A DNA stretch of 64,000 bases. It comes from Euryodendron excelsum (lineage: Eukaryota > Streptophyta > Magnoliopsida > Ericales > Pentaphylacaceae). Position 1 is the first letter of the stretch. Each line of letters opens with the position of its first letter. Under the pieces are notes generated by a model, which was given only the letters and a program-made list of their open reading frames with translations, did not search any database and had not been told where the DNA came from. The stretch is from NCBI GenBank assembly GCA_033060915.1, contig CM065392.1, forward strand, positions 6,794,501-6,858,500, read 5' to 3'. Both the position numbers and the translations under genes were made by a program. Shown here one piece after another: positions 47,401 through 57,955 of the stretch.

Positions 47401-47930
47401 CACGCTGTTATTGCATAAAATTTTTTTTCATTAATTATAAATTTATGTTGCTGATATAATAAAATATTTAATATTTCAATTTAATAAGAATAAGTAATGA
47501 GCACTTGATACTACTCAATTACTGGACTTTTTTTTTTCCATTAAGCCACATCATTCTATTTACAAAGAAAACTATTACTTGCCTGTAAAGTTTGCACAAA
47601 AAATCCTACCAAAAGATGTCGCGATGGTTTTTTTTTTATTTTGTATAATTAAGAGTTATCATACTATGTGTTTTGTTTCGAAATTAAAGAGTTTTCATTC
47701 AATCATGCCATTTTGCATAACATTAGTAATAAATATAGAGTAATTTTATATACAATCTCATTTTTCAATCTTTTTTTTTTAATTCCTGGATACACTGCTG
47801 TACGACTACATTAATAAATTTATTTGGGACACATTCACTTATATCTAAAAATGGGAAAAAAGATTCTATATAGCATTTTTCATAAATAAATTGTGTATGA
47901 GTTTTTATGTTTTTACATATAACCTTACCC
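44490..47930. other. AT-rich spacer upstream of the glycosyltransferase gene
   Basis: No gene recognised. It holds a TA microsatellite (45885-45903), a duplicated ~40 bp phrase 'cctgactcatacatcctata' (46082 and 46208), a MITE-like element (46707-46890), and near 45440-45560 a segment resembling the promoter/5' UTR of the downstream gene. Confidence 0.5.
46707..46890. mobile_element. MITE-like inverted-repeat element
   Basis: The left arm TAATGTTATACAAACAGAAA ... AGAATGATGTGG (46709-46761) pairs with the right arm CCACATCATTCTGATAGGAT ... TAGCATTT. The whole is about 185 bp, AT-rich and without an ORF. I did not settle a target duplication. Confidence 0.5.
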
Positions 47931-47939
47931 TATATATAG
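47931..47939 (+). promoter_or_regulatory. TATA box of the UGT87-like gene
   Basis: TATATATAG about 110 bp before the ATG at 48050, leaving a 5' UTR of roughly 80 bases, normal for a plant gene. Confidence 0.6.
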
Positions 47940-48049
47940 TGGCTTGTAGTGCTTTCGTATATGCAAGACCATTCTGATTCAGCCACTCTCAGTTTCTCCT
48001 TACATTTAAGTTCCATAATTGATCCATACAAACCAGCGAGTTCAAGCCG

Positions 48050-50474
48050 ATGACCGGCAATCATATTGTAGCCATGACTTACCCATGTCAACACCACATT
48101 CCACCCATGATGAACCTTTGTAGGCTTCTTGCCTCCAAGGGAATATCTATCACCTTCGTTGTCACGGAAGAGTGGCTAGGCTTGACCAACTCACTGCTCG
48201 ACTCACCAGCCAACATCAGGATCCATTCCATTCCGAGCGTCGTAACATCAGGAGCAGCTCGCACAGCTGACTTTGCCGGCTTTCTTGAGGCTGTTTACAC
48301 TAAAATGGAATCTCAATTTGATCAGCTCCTTCATCAATTGGACCAGCCGGTTGCTTGCATAGTAGCCGATACTTTTCTGCCGTGGACGACGGCTGTAGGG
48401 AGCCGACGGAATATTCCGGTTGTATCACTTTGGACGGTGGCGCCGTCGGTGTTTTCCATATATTACCACTTTGACCTTCTGGCTACGCGTGGGCACTTAC
48501 CAGATGAGAACTTACAAGGTAAGTAAAGCTAGTAAATCCTTTGGTCGCAAGGGGTTGCCGGTGATAGTACTGACGAAATTTTAAGTTTGATATGACGTTT
48601 TCAGGTTAACAATTATTTTTTTAATGTATAAAATTTATGTAATTCAGATGTACGGTGACCAACACAAATTTAAAGAAGTTGGACAAAACTTGAACACCCC
48701 ACAATAAAAAATAAAATAAAAATCTCATAAATCTTTTTGCACCATAAGTACTATGTTACCCTCTCTTCCCTAGCTCTGGTGATCAGGAAATATAGAAAAG
48801 ACTGCAGATAATATTTTAGATTTATTTTGTTCTTCTTTTGTTTTTACTTTGGGAAGGGGAATTAAAAAACTATAAATTTTATATTGATCTAAAAGATGTT
48901 GGTGAAGTATGGTTCCCTTTGTAAAATGAGAGTTCGTATTTAAACTAGAGGTAGACAAAAGAACTCAAAATTTCAAGAATCGAACCAACTCATTTTGGAT
49001 TAGTTTTGTTTAGGTGTGTCAAATGTTGAGTTTGGTTTTGGGTTTAAAATAAGCCAATCAAATTAATTCGGTTCGTTTTTAGAGACCCAATTTTTATATA
49101 TGTAATAAAAGTTTATATATATCATGTATATGCCCTGTAAATCATTATTATTTTTACTTAATTATTGTTAAAATGTAGTTTTATATTGTTATTTAATTTT
49201 TTGAAAAAATTAATGAAGCCAAATTATTATTTTTTTTAATTTTTAGATAAACAAACAATGTTTCATATAATAAAAATAGACCCGATCTGATGCAATTCAA
49301 TCTTCACTCAAACCAATCCAAGGCATGGAACCAAACTGAGCCAATCCGAATCGACTCAGATTGGTTCGGTTCAATTCAATTCGATGGAAAGATCGATTCG
49401 GTTTTAGTTCCGAAAGTCTAGAACCGTTGAAGAGTGGGTTGGTTTTAGATTTAGCATAGACCTGATCCGATTACACTGCTAATTTTGACCATCAAAATTT
49501 TCCTTTCAATTAATCAGCCCTGCAGAACTGCTATAAGTACATCTGATGCATTTTCTTTTTTTTTATTGGAAACAGAAAGAGGAGAAGAGATTATTGACTA
49601 CCTTCCAGGAGTCTCTCCAATGCGCTTGGCAGACCTACCATCTGTGACTGTGGGAAAGACTTGTACACTCAAACCCATCCTTGAAGCCTTCTCATTGGTG
49701 TCCAAAGTACAATCCATTCTCTTCGCTTCAGTCTATGAACTTCAGCCTCACGTAACGAATGCTCTAAGGGCCAAACTCCCTATACCCATCTACACTATTG
49801 GCCCTTCCATTCCCTACTTTTCACTCAAGGTTCCACCTTCATATCCCATTCCTAGCAGCCACAAGTCCTGCTTCGATTGGCTCAACTCTCAACCCGAATC
49901 TTCTGTCTTGCTCGTATCATTGGGTGGCTTGCTGTCGAGGTGGCAAGAACAAACACAGGAGCTTGCTAAGGGGCTAAAAGCTAGTGGGATTCGATACTTG
50001 TGGATTTTCCAAAGTGAGGATTCGAGTTTGAAAGAAGCAGGCGGTGAGACGGGTTTGATGGTGCCGTGGTGTGACCAATTGAGAGTTTTGTGCCATCCAT
50101 CAGTCACAGGTTTCTTGATGGATGGTGGGTGGAATTCAGCCATGGAAGGCTTCTATGCCGGCGTCCCAATGCTGACTTTTCCTTTCATTGCAGATGAAAT
50201 TCATAATAGCAAAATAATAGTAGAAGATTTGCGAGTTGGGCTGAAGTTGAAGAAGATGTTGGGATTCGAAAATGTTGTTGGAAGAGAGGAAATTGCTCAG
50301 ACTGTGAAAAGGTTCATGGACATAAATGGAAATGAAGGTAAAGAATTAAGAGAAAGAGCTAAAGAACTTCAAGGAACTTGTCAAAAGGCTATTGAGATGG
50401 GGGGATCTACCGATAGTAATGTCAATGCTTTTGTTAGAGACTTCGTACAAGGCATAAGGAATATCACAGTTTAG
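48050..50474 (+). CDS. UDP-glycosyltransferase, UGT87-like (two exons)
   Basis: Exons 48050-48518 and 49576-50474 join (phase 1, Q then E-R-G-E-E) into 455 aa, the usual length for plant family-1 glycosyltransferases. They transfer a sugar from a UDP-sugar to small molecules in the cytosol; the acceptor cannot be told from sequence. The best family fit is UGT87: MTYPCQHHIPPMMNL and VVTEEWLGL near the N-terminus, LADLP after the intron, and PWCDQLRVLCH. The catalytic His16 and its partner Asp107 (VADTFLPW) are present. The PSPG box runs from Trp321 to residue 364. In it the usual HCGWNS is DGGWNS (Asp339, Gly340), the late Trp is Ala362 and the final Gln is Glu364. The frame is open, so it may be active with altered donor use, or a recent pseudogene. 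The start is the first ATG, just before the conserved strand. Confidence 0.92.
48519..49575 (+). other. Intron of the UGT87-like gene
   Basis: Donor AAG|GTAAGT at 48518/48519 and acceptor GGAAACAG at 49575. Both protein sides match the family without gap. The interval 48950-49475 is rich in 'ggttcggtt'/'gaaccaa' phrases (for example gattggttcggttcaattca) and looks like a short old repeat inserted in the intron. Confidence 0.9.
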
Positions 50475-51741
50475 CTGTAGAAAACTTGCTAATTGGTGGA
50501 TTGAAGATATCAATCAATGTTAGGATTGCTATTCCAGTGTACCATCTATCAATTCTAGTTGTTTTGCTATAGCGTATATTGCTATTTGCTACCAAATCTT
50601 TTTTTTTTTTTTGAGTCCCTCCACGATTGAAACCTTAGGCCAAATGGAACACAATTAGTGTTTTGAATAGCTTCGACGATTGAAAGAATGGAACAAAGGG
50701 AAGCAAGATTCATGTTTCGGATAAATGAGATCACCTATGTTGTGTCACTTTTAAGGTTGGCTTAGTTCTACGAAAAGCTGATGTTGCAGCACTAGATTCA
50801 TCTTTCAGACAAGTGGGATACCTCTGTGAGTCAATTGGACCATAGTGGAATTTCGGTCTATAACCCATAGAAAATGCTTCTTTTATGCCTCGGGTATTAG
50901 CCACAGCTCGTATTCATTCAGTAATTCTACCCCTTCTTCATTCTTGGACCTCGCTTCTTAATGTTGTTTGAAAGTATTAAAAAAAATAGTAATTATGAAA
51001 ATTGTGTTTCTAAAGAATTTCTATAATATTTTTTGAGAATATTTCAAAAGTTTATTTAATTGGGCTAGAGTTTCTTAAATTGTCTGAAATGTTTTTTGTG
51101 AGTTTTCTCAAATTTTTTTCTTATTCTTGAGATAATACGGATGTATATTGATTGGGCCGGGTCTACACTATTTTTTTTATTTATTAAAGCTAAATTCTAA
51201 GCCTGTTCAAAATAAAAGCAAGATTCTCAAAGTCACCCATTTATCCTAAAATGAATTTTAATAAACAATTTCTCTTCGAAAGAATGTTTAATATTATAAA
51301 ATCAAAATAGATAGATACATTAAAGTATAAAATTATTTTATTTTGTTTATATTTTGGGTTGGGCTGCCGTCAAACATAATTTTCAGACCAGCACATTAAT
51401 ATAATGGGCCTAAAAATTACAACTCCATTGGGTGGCCACTTGTACCAAACAATTTCATGGAATATCAAGTTTTGCTATATATCTAAAAGAGAGTTCCTTG
51501 ATAATTATAAAGGAAGCCTCGTTGTGATCATGGCACGTGGGGGCTTTCAGTCGACCCATAGTTATTAATCTTGTACTATACTAACCGAGTCTTAGATGTA
51601 TTATTCCGGTGACACCCAATTATCAATTCCGTTCCCGCCAACTTACTCGACTGTTCCAGCTTTTCTCAATCATATGGTATTTTCCGGACATTTGGCCTTA
51701 TACAGTTTCTGGCCGGTACAACCCTTACGAGTAGAATCATC
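50475..51741. other. Spacer downstream of the UGT87-like gene
   Basis: No gene recognised and no clear AATAAA signal near the stop codon. AT-rich from about 50970. Confidence 0.5.
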
Positions 51742-52520
51742 TATAGTTATGAAAATCGAACCGAATTGACCAGTTGAACCGGTTCAATTGAAAACCGGAC
51801 CATAAACGGTACGATTTAATTATTTTACTAAAAATGCTTAAGAACAGAATTAAACCGGACGAACCGGCTAATATTTTGAAAAATTAGTGAACCGGTTAGT
51901 ATTTAGTGAACCGGCTGATTTTTGAAAAAAATCAAAATATCAAAGATTTCACAAGATTTAAAACCATTTGTTTTTTTAAAAACATGTCTTTTATAGTCTT
52001 TTGATGAAATATAGAATAAAAAAGTAAAAACTTTAAACGAAAGTCAAAAGAAGAAAAAAAAAAAGGAAGAAAGAGGAGAAAAAAAATAACTAGGTAAATA
52101 AGATATGTTTTTCTCTTTCTTACATTGGGTTATCTCATCTTTAGATATTTTTTATATTATAATTAGATATATCGAGATATGTATTATCAAAAAATAATCC
52201 AAATGTAAAAACTATAAACTAAAATAAAAAAAAAAATATCAAGATGAAGAAAGAGGAGGGTATAAGAAGTAACAAAATAATAATAATAAATGCCACGCAA
52301 ATAATACACATTATTATCTTAATAATACATATTATTGTTAAACGTTATGATACTTCTTTTAAATATAAAAATATTAATAAATAATAGTTTAAAAATATTA
52401 AACTGAAAAAAAAAAGGTCCTTTTGAATATTTTTGTAATTTTTTTTATATATTTATCATTTATACTTATGTTGAGTTATTGTATAAAAAAAAGTATCTTT
52501 TAATTAATTTATAAATTTTA

Positions 52521-52555
<35 letters not shown>

Positions 52556-52651
52556 ATTTTATTATATAACTAGTTAAATCATAATTAAATTAATAAATCA
52601 TTGAACCGGTACTTTAAACGATTTAGTCACCGATTTGATTATTATAACTAT
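51742..52651. mobile_element. Possible non-autonomous DNA element with CATAGTTAT-type inverted ends
   Basis: The left end TATAGTTATGAAAATCGAAC pairs with the right end (reverse complement CATAGTTATAATAATCAAAT). The ends are rich in GAACCGGTTC-type motifs (51770-51910 and 52603-52615) and the middle is AT-rich with no ORF. About 910 bp. Transposon class not settled; no target duplication was confirmed. Confidence 0.45.
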
Positions 52652-53653
52652 GAAATAACCCCTACTTCCCATCTCGCTTCTCAGATTCTAACAGCAGGTC
52701 AAAAAAAGGTGCGGTTAGTAGCAGCAAAGTCCCCTCTTTCACAAATGAAAGATTCGGAAAGGTACACCTAAATGCATCAGTATTGATGCCAACCATTACA
52801 TTGGGAAAAAAAAACGGTATGGTCAGTATGAGATTGATACGATGACCCACCCATGAGGTCCGAATGCCATATCCATGGCAGAAGTGGCTGCTCTATACTG
52901 TAAGGAAAATACTACTTCAGAAAAGTTGTGCAAAAATTTTATGAAAATATTGTGATAGTGATATTATTATAATTAAGAGTTATCATGATAAGTATTTTAT
53001 TATAAAGTGAATAACTCTTATCCTACTACAAAATTGTGATAATAAATTATGTATATATTTGTATAACCTGACCCATACTATAACGACTAAGCATGTTTTC
53101 CACAAATCTTCATATTTTTTGGAAATATATTTTCTACGTTATATGAATTTTAAAATACATATATACTTTTTTAATACATTTTGACAAATTGTATTCATTT
53201 TCTTTTAAGTTTTTCACTTAACAAAAAACAAAATATTTTACATCATGTTTTTTTCTACCTTTTCCTCTCCATCCACTAGCCAGAGGTTCAAACATAGGAC
53301 TAGTGTCAATCAGAGCATCACTAACCCAAACTTTTTAAATTAATTTTCATTTTGACATCTTTAAATTTAAAGTTCATAGGTTCTATTTTTTCACATTGTT
53401 ATTCCAACCCACTTAACCTTCATTTTTATTATTCTTTTATGTAAAAAAAAGTCAAAAATTACATATTTTCCTCCAATTTTATTAAAAATATAATTATTTA
53501 TTATCATATTTTAATCTAAATTGTAATTATTTACTAACTATTTAATTAAAATTAAATTATTTAATATTTTTTTAAACTAAATGATTTATCCATGAAATTA
53601 CAAATTAAATTACATTAAAATTTTTTTAAAAAAACAAAAATCCCATTACAAAC
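52652..53653. other. AT-rich spacer
   Basis: No coding sequence recognised. A segment at about 52915-53070 has AT-rich inverted phrases (aagagttatcatgataag, gaataactcttatc) and may be a decayed MITE. Confidence 0.45.
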
Positions 53654-54157
53654 TGTAGGTGGGATTTTAGGAAGGTCTGGTTGAACTTTTAAAACCGATT
53701 TGATGAACATGAACAATCTGTAAGAGAAGAAAACGATGAGAATGTCTCGACCCTAATTAGGCTGAAGGCACTCCGATGATTAAGTTAGCAACTTTAATCA
53801 CAATGAAGCAAATAAAAATATATAAGAGCTAGAACTCAAGGGAATGTACCTTACACCTTATTGATATAGGATATTTATAGTACTCGGAATGCTTTAATCC
53901 CATAGGGAATTATATTCTGTCTCCTCCTACGGGTTAATCTCTTTCGAATAATTGCTTAGTGTCCTAATTCTTTTAGGAATGGACTTACATATGTTTCACT
54001 GACTTGCTCTTTATTGGATCTGGGCTAATTTCACCACAGTTGGGGCCTTCATCTAAGTATTGGTTAACTTGGGCCTCTTATAGTCCAGGTTGGCAGTGTG
54101 TTTCCAGATGGGCCCGATACAATAATTTTGGGCCCTATTATTTTGACCCACAATTAC
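53654..54157 (-). repeat. Probable 3' LTR of the Tat-lineage element (~0.5 kb)
   Basis: Minus strand carries ACTATAAATATCC (TATA, about 53882-53870), then GCATTGTGATTAAAGTTGCT-like leader sequence and CAGCCTAATTAGGGTCGAGAC, phrases usual in Tat-type LTRs. A purine-rich tract (GGGCTGGGGG on the minus strand, about 54168-54158) lies just outside. Boundaries are approximate because the other LTR is outside the window. Confidence 0.55.
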
Positions 54158-54469
54158 CCCCAGCCCTAATGCCCTTTGGAAGGGGGCTGGGGCTGGTGGT
54201 TTACAACAGTAGATACACGATAGACGACGCACGCCCAATTTAGCCATCATTTGCCATTTAATGAGATGTGACTTTTGGGAAACCCAACGCGTTCTTGCCA
54301 TCAATTCACGGTTTTCTGTAAGTGCAGAGTCCTTTCGTCCAACGCCAGATCGGTGACACTCTGTGTATTCTCTGATTTTGCTAATCTATGAAGAAACTCT
54401 GTAAGTCCTTCTCGTTTCAATCTTCTTTCTTTACTTCCCAAGTAGAAATCCCTAGGATCTTTTAAGTTA

Positions 54470-56760
54470 TCTTCCATGGCGAATAGACTTAGGCGTATGG
54501 TCGATAATCCCATCGTCGTTGCGGCCTTTAAGCGTAAATACGACTTCTCAGAAGGGGTCGATATTAAATTACTCGGGTCCAAGGATGATGGCTAGTTCGA
54601 AAATGAAGAGGGGATTCCTTTCCCTTTAATCGCCATTGTTGAGGGTGGACTTTAGCTCCTGGTTCACCCTTTTCTTATCGCTGTCTTGAACCATTATGGA
54701 ATCGCTCCCATCCAACTTCAATCTAACAGCTATAGGATAGTTATGGGGATAGTCGAACTGAATAAGCGTCTGAACCAAAACCTGGGCCTTTATAAGTTTG
54801 ATTACTTTTACACAGGTGTAGAGTTAAATGGGTCTAGGTCGGACCAAAGGAGGTATCACTTCTGTGTTAGGGGTGCTCTAAGGGAATTAGTCCAGTTTCT
54901 CCCCAGTTCAAAGAAGGGGATTGATGACATGATTGTAAGAGTAAGCGGGCCATGGGAGTTCGGGAACATCCTATAGGAGGTTTTCCATGCAATGAGATAC
55001 CCCCGGGTTCTGAAAAAAATAGGTGGATCCCTACCTTCTCTAACAGGTTTTTCTTTTATCTCTGCTTTCACATGTCTCTGCTAATCCTAACACTGTGTTT
55101 TTGTCTTTATAGTTGACTTCGGTGTCAAAGACAAAGAGCTTGAACAAGTTGGAGTGGACCTCGTTGCTCTTGAGCAAGTTTGGGCATACAAGGGCGAGAT
55201 AGATTTGAGAGGGATTACCCGCGCTGCACACATACTATTGGGATATTCAATTTGGTACCGGTCTTTCTCGGCCATTTTCGGAGTCCCATGTGATTGCCGT
55301 TCAAAAGGTGGAAGGCGGCCTACACTAGCTCGGAGACTCTCCGTCTGTTCAGCTTCAATTGCTTGCCGTTGAAAGTAGTATGGATAGTCCATAACCCTAT
55401 AATCTAGCGGCCCTCCTTAAGAAGAATACGACTAAGAAAAGGAAGGGGAATGGGGCAAGTGCATCCGTGGACGCCGATGTCGTTGTTGTTGCTACTTCCA
55501 CATCCACGCCGTCTCCAACCATCTTGGCCCTCGTGGTGCCTCCAGCGATATATCTGGTGGAGCTAGTGGTGCCCCCAGAGGCGAAGAAGAGGAGGAGGCT
55601 GGTGAAAGTTATTGAGGCTGATGCAGATTTGGGGAGATCAACACGCCTTGAGGAAAAAACAGGGGCTAGGGTAAGGAATAGGAGGCTGAGGAGTTCATGG
55701 TTCGGCCATGAGTTGGGGATCGTGCCATGACTTCTAAGGACTCAAATCTTTTTAATGTCGATATTGCCATTGGGCTTCTTTAAGCCATTGTGCCACCTGA
55801 AGATATCAAGGAATTGAGTGAGACATCTACTGAAGATATCTTCAAAGGGGTAGCTCATGCCTCCATGGTGGTAAGTTATCCTCCTATTCTGCTTTTTGGT
55901 TAAATTTTTTGCTCAATGTTTTGCTGATACAGTGAATTGTTGTGCTTTTTTACCAGGGTGCTATTCAGGGCTTGGAAGCCATGCAGTGCTACTGTAGCCT
56001 ACATGATCGGCATAAGAGCCTACTACAGAAATACGGTGAGTTAAAGGACTACTTCCACGTCATGGATCGAGATGGATGAGTAGCAAAGGCGGCGCTGCAA
56101 AGTGCTAGAACTGAACTTTCGGAAACCCAGGCCAACTTGAAGTAGAAGGACGAGGACTTTCAAGCAATGAAGGAAGAAAATGAAGCTATGAAGGCTCGAG
56201 TTGCTGAAGTCGAGAAGTCAGAGTCTGAGGCGAAGGCTGGCTTGGCTGAAGCAACTATGTATTTAGAAAAGTCGAAGGCAGAATCTTAAGCCCAATATAC
56301 AAAGAGCTACGAGGATGTCGAAGACATTTACAAGGCTCAAGTGAAGCAAATCTGTAAGTAACTCTTCTAAGAAGGCTGGAAAGCGGCTTGGAGGAAACAA
56401 GCTTTAGATAAATGTTCTCCTTTCTGGACAGAGATACCAGTTCGTGTTGAAGCCGATCTAGAGTCTAACGCAGAAGCTGATAAAAGGGAGGAAGAAGAAG
56501 AAGAAGAAGAAGAGGGTCTCCATGGGGACAAACCGGCTGAAACCAACCTTCATGCAAACTTGCCTCCTACTGTGGAGAATCCCCTTGCCGAGGTGCAGCT
56601 TGTCGAGACGAACTAGTCTGCCGAGTTGAATGTTGTTACCGAACAACCCTCTGCTTTTACCCATTTGCTGCTGAGCTATCCTCTGTTGAAACTGATGCCA
56701 GTTTGTCTTCTGTTAAAGTTATCTCAGCTGCCGATCCGCTGTTTTAGTCGTTCCTGGTGA
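54470..56760 (+). pseudogene. Antisense ORF of Tat-type element, 'putative gypsy type transposon' domain (decayed)
   Basis: The plus-strand protein reads HPFLIAVLNHYGIAPIQLQS, NSYRIVMGIVELNKRL and VRGALRELVQFLPSSKK (54660-54930), which fits the plant domain listed in Pfam as putative gypsy-type transposon. A second block (55113-55260) reads KDKELEQVGVDL and WAYKGEIDLRGITRAAH. A third (55958-56500) is a long coiled coil rich in Glu, Ala and Lys (KEENEAMKARVAEVEKSESE) ending in a run of Glu. Intron-like gaps with good sites separate the blocks: GGTAAGTTATC (55870) to TTTTTACCAG (55957), and an acceptor at about 55112. At least five in-frame stops (for example after EGGL, DRDG, NLK and AES) show it is dead. 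The role of such proteins is not established. Confidence 0.65.
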
Positions 56761-57029
56761 CAGAACACTTTGTAATCTTTTTATAATGGAATGAAATTGT
56801 TGATTGTCCTATTTCTTTTTCATAGCGTGTTTTTTTGTTCTATAGTCATTTTGATGTTTTGCTTCACACTCTATCTCAAACTAGCTTTAGGCCAAGTTAT
56901 TTTGGCTGAACTATTTTTACCCAAATCAGTGCTTAATTTTTACCAAGTTGAGTGGGTTTTGGCCATTCTTTTGTTGACATGCCATACGTAGAGTTTCTAG
57001 GTTTTGATTTGCTTAATAATCTTTGATGT

Positions 57030-57450
57030 TTATGGCCTTCATTGGCTAACCTGCCCAACTTGGACATGACTTGGTTTTTTAGGCCTTCATTGGCTAACTT
57101 GTACAATTTGGACAGGACCAAGTTTCTTATACTTGGTTTTTATGGCCTTCATTGGCCGACCTGCCCAACTTGGACATGACCAAGTTTTTACATATGGTTT
57201 TGGGGCCATTATTGGCCGACCTGTCCAACTTGGACAGGACCAAGTTTCTTATACTTGGTTTTATGACCTTCATTGGTCGACCTGCCCCAACTTGGACAAG
57301 ACCATATTTTTACACTTGATTTTTGGGGCCTTCATTGGCCGAACTGCCCAACTTGGAAAGGACCAAGTTTTTACATTTAATTTTTGTGGCTTTCATTGGC
57401 TGACCTGCCCAACTTGGACAGGACCAAGTTTTTACACTTGGTTTTTGGGG
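57030..57450. repeat. ~61 bp tandem repeat array
   Basis: About seven units of ggccttcattggccgacctg, cccaacttggacaggac and caagtttttacacttggttt. A 140-codon frame across it (57133-57555) is a repeat by-product. Confidence 0.88.
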
Positions 57451-57559
57451 TGCTTGTTTGCTGGAATGGCATCAAGCATGCAGACTTGTAGAATAACTCC
57501 CAGTTTTATTAATAATAGGCAACAAAGTACTGTTGTTGGTGATTACATTTTTTAGGAAT

Positions 57560-57955
57560 AAGAAGACTACTATTGGTAGAACTTCCTGAGATTGTTGGCA
57601 TTCCATGGTTGCGGTAGTTGTCGTCCTTCTTCGACAGTTTCTAGTCGGTATTCCCCCACGCCGACCTAAAATGCAACTCTATAAGGGTCTTCCCAGTTTA
57701 GGCCGAGATTCCTATTTGTCGGGTTCTTAGTTGCCCCCAGTACTTTTCTTAAACTAGTTCGCCAGGAACAAAAGCTCTCAACTGAACTTGTTTGTTATAG
57801 GCATGGCTCAGTTGTTGATGATATCCAATAAGCTTGAGTAGGGCAGCTTCCTGTTTTTCTTCAATAAGATCGAGGTCCTTTGCCAAAGTCTGGTCATTGA
57901 GGCCGGTGTCGAATGCTGCCATAATAGTAGGAAGTCTAACTTCCAAGGATATTAT
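57560..57955 (-). pseudogene. Tat-type integrase C-terminal fragment
   Basis: Minus strand: DLIEEKQEAALLKLIGYHQQ, LSHAYNKQVQLRAFVPGELV (57900-57750), then NLGLNWEDPYRVAF-like and QPWNANNL near 57600. This is the usual tail of Ty3 integrases (...NKQVRPR-F-PGDLVLRK ... NLGPNWEGPY ... PWNAEHLRKYY). It is cut at 57955 by the copia LTR and has at least one stop after GELV. Confidence 0.75.

Larger units (their letters stand above)
53654..57955 (-). mobile_element. 3' part of a Tat-lineage Ty3/gypsy element
   Basis: Read on the minus strand: integrase C-terminus (57950-57560), tandem array (57448-57030), an antisense ORF (on the plus strand, about 54470-56760), and a 3' LTR (about 54157-53654). 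An antisense extra ORF between pol and the 3' LTR is described for Tat-lineage elements such as Grande and Retand. The rest of the element is displaced to the right of a copia insertion at 57956 and lies outside the window. Confidence 0.72.

Noticed and set aside
49889..50143. Minus-strand ORF of 84 codons inside the glycosyltransferase
   Set aside because: It is antisense to well-supported exon 2 sequence and has no motif.
57133..57555. 140-codon plus-strand ORF
   Set aside because: It is a translation of the ~61 bp tandem array downstream of the Tat-type integrase; its periodic peptide only reflects the DNA repeat.
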